Translations under genes and position numbers: made by a program
The notes under the pieces: generated by a model
What the model saw: only the letters and a program-made list of their open reading frames with translations
Told to the model about the DNA's origin: nothing
The model's database searches: none
Source of the DNA: Chara braunii
Lineage: Eukaryota > Streptophyta > Charophyceae > Charales > Characeae
Assembly: GCA_003427395.1 (NCBI GenBank)
Contig: BFEA01000552.1
Coordinates: 482,232-504,015 of the forward strand
DNA length: 21,784 bases
Direction: 5' to 3'
Shown: positions 16,693-21,784 of the stretch, in pieces
Layout of the letters: the number at the start of each line of letters is the position of its first letter
Numbering within the stretch: the stretch's first letter is position 1

Positions 16693-17164
16693 ATTGGAGG
16701 GCTGGTCAGTTCGAAGATGGTATCTCAAGATCGTCGCTCTTTTAAAGTTAAAACTTAAAAAAAAAAGCTAGCAAAAGGTCCAGGTTATGGTTGTACCTGC
16801 ATTACCCCCGCAGCACTTGGCATATCCTGCATTTTCCAGATCGCAGCAGCAGCACGTCACACAAGTAGTAGGAGGAGGAATGGCCCACAAGTTCCATTTT
16901 TTTGTTAATTAATAAGAACTTCTCTACAGCCCAAGCTTTCACTCATCCGTTGAGCAGTTAAAAGTTTAAACTTAAACATGATTTTTTTTTCTTCTCAGGA
17001 ACGACAGAAAGCACAAACGTGTAGCAGAGCAATGAATAAACACTAGCACACGACACAAAGGTTGACAAGACAGTGAAAACAGTTCAAAACACTGAAAACA
17101 CAATTGCTTGATTGAACAACTTTCATTTGCTTCTTTCACTGATTTCTTCTTCCACAGCAAGTTC

Positions 17165-17235
17165 TGCTAAAAAAATGCTTGTGATCGTCACCCATTTACC
17201 GTTGGAAACAGCATCAATTACCTGAGCTACGGTTC
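17165..17235 (-). other. possible third tRNA-like head
   Basis: On the minus strand ACCGTAGCTCAGGTAATTG resembles a Pol III A box, followed about 30 nt later by GGGTGACGATCAC, a poor B box. It may be a decayed relative of the two nearby SINEs. The evidence is weak. Confidence 0.3.
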
Positions 17236-17242
17236 ATATTAC

Positions 17243-17332
17243 TTCAGAATGAGAAGAAGAAGGATAAGAAAAAAGAAGAAGACAAACACGAACACGAACA
17301 CGAACACGAACAGGAACACGAACACGGACACA

Positions 17333-17373
<41 letters not shown>

Positions 17374-17606
17374 AAAGACGGAGACGAAGACGAAGACGAA
17401 GACGAAGACGAAGACGAAGACGAAGACGAAGACGAAGACGAAGACGACGATGAAGACGAAGACGACGACGACGACGACGAAGACGAAGACAGACACGAAC
17501 ACAAAAACAGAGACAAAGCCGAAGAAGAAGAAGAAGGAGAAGAAGAAGAAGAAGAAGAAGAAGAAAAAGAAGAAGAAGAAGAAGAAGAAGAAGGAAGAAA
17601 GAAGAA
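17243..17606 (+). repeat. stepwise GAACAC-GAAGAC-GAC-GAA repeat tract
   Basis: About 360 nt of purine-plus-C repeats run in zones: GAACAC hexamers (about 17284-17372), GAAGAC hexamers (about 17376-17455), GAC trimers (about 17461-17481), a short return to GAACAC, then GAA trimers to 17606. Long open frames through it (Thr-Asn, Lys-Thr, Ser-rich or Phe-Val repeats) are artefacts of the repeat. Confidence 0.95.
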
Positions 17607-17756
17607 ACAAATGTTATCTCCCTCCTGTTCTCTCTTTGATCACCTCACTCACATAATCGCCGCGGCCTCTTATTATTGACTATTAAATACAATAATGAAT
17701 GAACGAACAAGAGTCAATCTCCAAATGATCCCCCTTACTAATGAGCACTCAAAGAA

Positions 17757-17931
17757 CAGGGAAGAGAAAGAAGAAAGGAGGACAAAGACGAAGAAGGAAA
17801 GAGAAGAAGTAGAAGAAGAAGAAGAAAGGAAGAAAAAGAAGGGGAAGAAGAAGAAGAAGGAAGAAAAAGGAGGAGACAAAGAAGAAGAAGGAAGAAGGAA
17901 GAGAAGGAAGAAGAAGAAGAAGTATCAAATC
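17757..17931 (+). repeat. GAA/AGG-rich purine tract
   Basis: About 170 nt of nearly pure A/G with GAAGAA and GGAAGA words. It could form triplex (H-DNA) structure. Confidence 0.9.
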
Positions 17932-18084
17932 TGTCAATAGTGTCTTCTCTTTTCCTATTGATCTCCTTCGTACATTTCTCAAGGGTGCGCAGTGCGTTTT
18001 CTTTTTCCCTAATCTTGCCCTTGTCCTGCTCTTATACCGTTTTTATTTGTTTTCTAACCAAGACGTTGAAGGACAAATCGACAG

Positions 18085-18233
18085 TCTTCAAAAAAAAAAG
18101 AAAAAAAAAAGAAAGCAAATAAAAGAAAAAGAAAGAAAGAAAGAAGAAGAAGAAGAAAAGAAAGAAAGAAAGAAAAAAGAAAGAAAGCAAGCAAGACATA
18201 TAGACAGTATTAGATCCACATAGAAAGTTTGAT

Positions 18234-18292
<59 letters not shown>

Positions 18293-18297
18293 ACACC
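18085..18297 (+). repeat. A/G tract (AAAG, GAA) followed by (AC)n
   Basis: A-rich, AAAG and GAAG repeats occupy 18085-18196. After about 40 nt of ordinary sequence, AC repeats run from 18237 to 18297. Confidence 0.93.
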
Positions 18298-18657
18298 TTT
18301 AGTCTGGGATTAACAATGATCACTGGTCTCTTTCCTGCTGCCATCACCATGCGTCCAAGGTCCTGCAGACATCAGTTCCAAAATTTTTGCCCCGCAATCT
18401 CAGAAAAAAAAAAGGACTACACACAAATGCGGATAATAGTCAGCCGCCGGATTCACTGATAAAAAAAGAGAGCGTTGAAGAAGCAAGAGAGTTGCCCTGG
18501 CGGAGGGAGAGGGAAGAAGAAAAGATGGACAGCAAGTTGAAGATGGTTTTGAAGAGGGGAGAGGGAGAGGGAGAAAGCAGAAGAGAAGGACTTTAACAGG
18601 ATAACGGAAAAATTCATTGATTGCAACATGGAGAGAATTATTTGAATTTATTTCCCG

Positions 18658-18697
<40 letters not shown>
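18658..18697 (+). repeat. poly(A) run of 40
   Basis: Uninterrupted A run. It is tail-like, but no flanking direct repeat was found. Confidence 0.93.
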
Positions 18698-18699
<2 letters not shown>

Positions 18700-19441
18700 A
18701 ACAACCGTTAGAAACCCGCCGAGTCATGAACATTGGTCTGGTGCTGAAGTGCTTCCGATTGCATCTCTTAGTGTAGGCTAGGATAGGTGTTGTAGCCTTT
18801 TAGGATAGTTGATTGGGTGGCAGGCGCCATGCTGAAGAGGGACATTGATAGATTGTTGGTGGAGGCGAGATGGGGGCTGACATTGACAATTGGGTTCATT
18901 GCTTTGCTCTTATTTGGTCTGCCGCAGTTAGGGCATTCATTCTGTCTGGGCGAGTTGATGCGCAGCAAGCGTGCTGGAGGAGACTACGTAGCACCCAGCA
19001 GAAGCAGACGCAGCACCCATAGCCAAGTAGGCGCCGGCAGTAGTATATGGTAGGCACTATCTCTGTAGCTGTGGGAGAGAGAGTGTATGTAAGTGAGGAC
19101 AGAGTGTTCGAGGTGGGATGTGGCATGTGAAGAGGGAGTTTTGCTTACCTTGCGTCTTGTGCTGATGCTTTTCTCAGTGGTCATCGATATGCTGTTCGAG
19201 ATAAGCTGCACTGCCATGTGCGGGCTTGATTGGACTTGTGATTGCCTGAAAGTGGCAGTGTGCCAGGGAGAGGTATGCTTGGAGAGAGAAGGTGAACTGA
19301 CTGGTAGTAGGAAAATAAAAGCTGTGTTGGGAGTTGTCTTGAGAGAGAGACTTCTCGACGGGCGAAAGAGAGGCGATCGGACGAGAAAGTACCCGAAGTT
19401 GAAGAGGGAGAAGTTTGACATGGTAATTTCTGATTCCTAAT
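18698..19441. other. anonymous DNA, no gene supported
   Basis: An ATG-started plus-strand frame at 18829-19053 (74 residues) contains one hydrophobic stretch (LTLTIGFIALLLFGL) that could cross a membrane, but nothing else supports a gene. The remaining frames are ordinary background. Confidence 0.4.
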
Positions 19442-19580
19442 GAAATTATTATTCTCCTCTCCTCTATCATCATCCTCTTCCCCTTCCCCCCTTTCCCCCT
19501 CTCCCCCTCCCCCATTGCCCCCCCCCCACCCCCCCCCCCCTTTCCCCCCCCCCCCCCCCCCCCCCTCCTCCTCTCCTTCC
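19442..19580 (+). repeat. polypyrimidine tract with long C runs
   Basis: The tract is nearly pure C/T. C runs of 8 to more than 20 lie at about 19518-19565. It is i-motif-prone on this strand and G4-prone on the other. Pro/Ser-rich or Gly-rich frames through it are artefacts. Confidence 0.93.
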
Positions 19581-19674
19581 TCATCATCTTGCATTCTGGA
19601 CAAGTCCATGAGAGTGTTGAGATTGAAAATTGAAGTTCATTGAACTTAGCAATGAGGACCAGGTTCATTGCACA

Positions 19675-20415
19675 TATATACCTGGGACAGCCTAATGGTT
19701 AGACTGGTCCAGGGGTATGCCGGGAACAAGTCTGGGACCAGAAGCGTGCCAACGGAAGACGTCTAGGGAACAGAAGGTAAATGTGCTGGTACTGAGGACA
19801 TGCCAAATGATTGTGTCCTGGGACCTGGTAGCAGGCATGAGGTCAGGGGATCAAGCCCTTGTCAGATCTGTAAGACAATCTCTCTTGCTCCTGGTCGCCG
19901 TGCTGAGTACTCCGTACTATGCAAGGACCTGTCGGGGCGAAAAGCTTGAAGTAAGGCAAGGAACTTAATTTTTTTTAAGAAAACTAAGAAAAGGCAAAAA
20001 AGTGGGGGGGGGGGAAGCAGAAAAAAAACTTGTTGTCAAACCCTCAAAACTTCAAAAGCTACTGATTGATTGGAAAATGGAATGGGTGAGCAGTGAGCAG
20101 ACAAGTACTACCGTAGTCCAACGCCAATCATGTAGGCAGGAGGCAAAGCCTCTGCTGGAACTTGTGACCAATTGTAGCGAAAAGAAGGGGTGGGGACAGG
20201 AAGAGGAGAACTACTCACTCCTATGCTCCATAGCAAATGGAAGGAAGCCTTTTTTTTAAGAAAATGGATGGGGCCCAGGTTTTTTTCAATCATCACTTCC
20301 AAGGTGTTTATCAGCAGATCCAGACTATCTAGTAGCTAAAGCCCAGGTGCAAATCAGCACTCTGTTTTTCTCTGGGTAAAATCTATATAGTTATTAACTT
20401 ATTAAGTTATTATAG
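19675..20415. other. anonymous DNA, weak tRNA-like A box, no gene supported
   Basis: CAGCCTAATGG at about 19688 resembles a Pol III A box (10 of 11), and GGATCAAGCCC near 19847 resembles a B box, but they are about 160 nt apart. An AT-rich palindromic patch lies at about 20385-20445. Confidence 0.35.
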
Positions 20416-20960
20416 TATAGTAACTATAGTAATTATAGTATATCTATACCCTTCTGCGAGGCACAAGGCCTCGATAAGCCCCACTGGGCCCTATTTGCAA
20501 CAGCGTCGGCCGCCCTAAGTGAAGGCAGGCCCGACAGACCCTCAGAGGCCTATTTTGGACTACTTCGCAACTGGGAAATTCAGGCAGTTGCGCTGCGCCA
20601 GTTGGTTGGAAGCGCCCAGGCCCTGGCTTCCTTTATCAAATGCATCTGAGTCAGGCCCTGGGCGAGATTAGCACCATAGGCCCAACTCAGGTTGCGGGCA
20701 GTTGGGCACAGGTAACTGTCAGCAGCCCTGGGCCAATTCGTTTGGTCTGGGCCTCAGTCTACCAGGGCCTACCGGAAGCTTCTTGGGAAAGGCCCAGCGC
20801 AGCCTGGGACAGAACGCAGGCAGGCCATTTCCATATAGCAAAGGGCCTGCCTCCGCATTGGACATTCGGGTCCTGGCTGCATTCTGCGCAAGCGCTGCTG
20901 TGCTGAAGCTGGCTGGCACTCACGCGCTCACGGGCGAGCTGAAAGGAGCAGGCAGCCATC
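20416..20960 (+). other. GC-rich island with phased GGCC, possible broken coding sequence
   Basis: GC content rises sharply here. GGCC occurs 14 times between 20467 and 20847, the first five at 19-21 base spacing. Two overlapping plus-strand frames cover the island: 20416-20649 without an ATG, and 20640-20906 with an ATG. Both have a mixed, protein-like composition (for example ALFATASAALSEG and PIRLVWASVYQG) but match no family I know. This could be a degenerate GC-rich minisatellite or an exon broken by a frameshift. Confidence 0.35.
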
Positions 20961-21560
20961 GCCAAGCTGCGCTGCTGTAGGCTGGGTGTGGCGCTTGGTG
21001 GTCCTTGGGTGCATGTGGCATCTGTGTGTTGAGGAACGAGGTTGTGAGTGATGCGAGAGACATACCTGGTGCTGGAAGCGTGCGGAATTGGCCGCTATCT
21101 GCTCGTACTTCGGGAGAGCTGTTGTCGTCATCTTCGGCATTGTAGTCTAGGCTAGATAGGATCTGCCATCTGTAGTCTGGGCGCCGAGTGCCAGATAGGA
21201 TATCAACATTGGTTCTTCGTTGATGATGATGATGAGACTATTCCAGCATTGTCAATCATGAGCTTCTGGTGTACTCTTAGTTGGTGAAACTCGTGATGCA
21301 ATTCTGCTTTTGGTTCGAGGTCACGACTATCTGGTCTTATGTGTATGATGCTGTTTGATTGCTGAAGTTCGCTATTGCTCATCTTCCTTGCACTTCGAAT
21401 TCACAGATCCCATTGGCTGAAAAGAATCACAGACTTTTTGGCATTGTGAATTTGTGAGCATTTTTTGAATTTTTTTCATTTCCATTTATTTAGCATAAAT
21501 AACAGATGAATATATGAACAACTACCAGCTAGACGTATTTATGCCATATAACATACTGAC
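20961..21560. other. anonymous DNA, no gene supported
   Basis: A short GAT repeat lies at about 21222-21234. Nothing else was recognised. Confidence 0.45.
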
Positions 21561-21568
21561 TAAATCCT

Positions 21569-21572
<4 letters not shown>

Positions 21573-21614
<42 letters not shown>
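21573..21614 (+). repeat. (TC)n microsatellite
   Basis: About 42 nt of TC repeats, followed by AATAAA. Confidence 0.96.
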
Positions 21615-21617
<3 letters not shown>

Positions 21618-21784
21618 AAAGTAGGCACTGTGGTAAAAAGGAAGAAACTAGTTTTTCGAGAGTCTGTAGATCTCAATCCAAGAGTCAAACAAGAATGAAT
21701 ACCACATATAAGAGTAAAAACTAGACTTCCTACTACTATAGTCAAACAATTGACTGTTGAATATTGAAAATGATATAGCAATTG

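Noticed and set aside
17249-17656. Long open frames (up to 135 codons, Thr-Asn/Lys-Thr, Ser-rich, Phe-Val-rich) through the repeat
   Set aside because: They exist only because the GAACAC/GAAGAC/GAA repeat lacks stops. There is no protein signal outside the repeat.
18829-19053. 74-residue frame with one hydrophobic segment
   Set aside because: A single hydrophobic stretch in a short frame is common by chance, and no second line of evidence was found.
19174-19668. 142-164-codon minus-strand Gly-rich frames
   Set aside because: The Gly-rich core is the antisense of the C/T tract. Nothing else in it is recognisable.
19683-19870. tRNA-like SINE from A-box and B-box words
   Set aside because: The boxes are about 160 nt apart, too far for a normal head, and no tail or TSD was found.

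Overview
The window looks like repeat-rich nuclear DNA from a green plant lineage (streptophyte or similar). The clearest lineage clue is a U6 snRNA copy at 1298-1395. Its 5' hairpin (GTCC-TTCG-GGAC) and its 3' end GAGAAATGGTCC follow the plant form of U6, not the animal form. Long GT/GA tracts, many A- and T-runs, a dead Ty3/gypsy element and an absence of convincing gene models suggest a large, transposon-rich genome. A charophyte-like alga is my guess, but the sequence alone does not name the species. No intact protein-coding gene could be supported.

Layout. 1-3220: anonymous DNA with G-rich and A-rich tracts and a retroposed U6 copy flanked by an 11-bp target-site duplication (TSD). 3227-3367: a U2 snRNA retrocopy on the minus strand with a perfect 16-bp TSD. 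3518-5410: compound GT/GA microsatellites, a degenerate CCCATACC-type minisatellite and an 85-nt foldback. 5700-8580: small tandem duplications, compound AC/AAAT/AAT repeats and AT-rich DNA. 8585-10405: a decayed Ty3/gypsy pol region on the minus strand (protease end, reverse transcriptase, RNase H, linker), broken by stops and frameshifts. 11537-11761: an unclassified A-tailed retroposon with a perfect 17-bp TSD. 12101-12246: a 3'-truncated U2 retrocopy with an A-rich tail and TSD. 12550-12640: a near-perfect 91-nt foldback. 13318-13416: a diverged U6 pseudogene. 13666-14524: two diverged tandem copies of a repeat carrying a 41-bp internal array.

14700-14737 is an exact head-to-head pair of Tn5 mosaic ends, the Nextera mate-pair junction adapter. 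It is an assembly artefact, and the join between the left and right parts of the window should not be trusted. 16225-16700 holds two members of a short tRNA-derived SINE family, one with a 14-bp TSD. 17243-18297 is dominated by purine-rich and AC microsatellites. 19442-19580 is an almost pure polypyrimidine tract. 20416-20960 is a GC-rich island with GGCC recurring about every 20 bases.

The common theme is retroposition. Four independent insertions (U6, two U2, one unclassified) plus one SINE carry TSDs of 10-17 bp, and all have A-type tails, long in most and very short (five A) in one U2 copy. This implies an active LINE-type reverse transcriptase acting on small non-coding RNAs in this genome.
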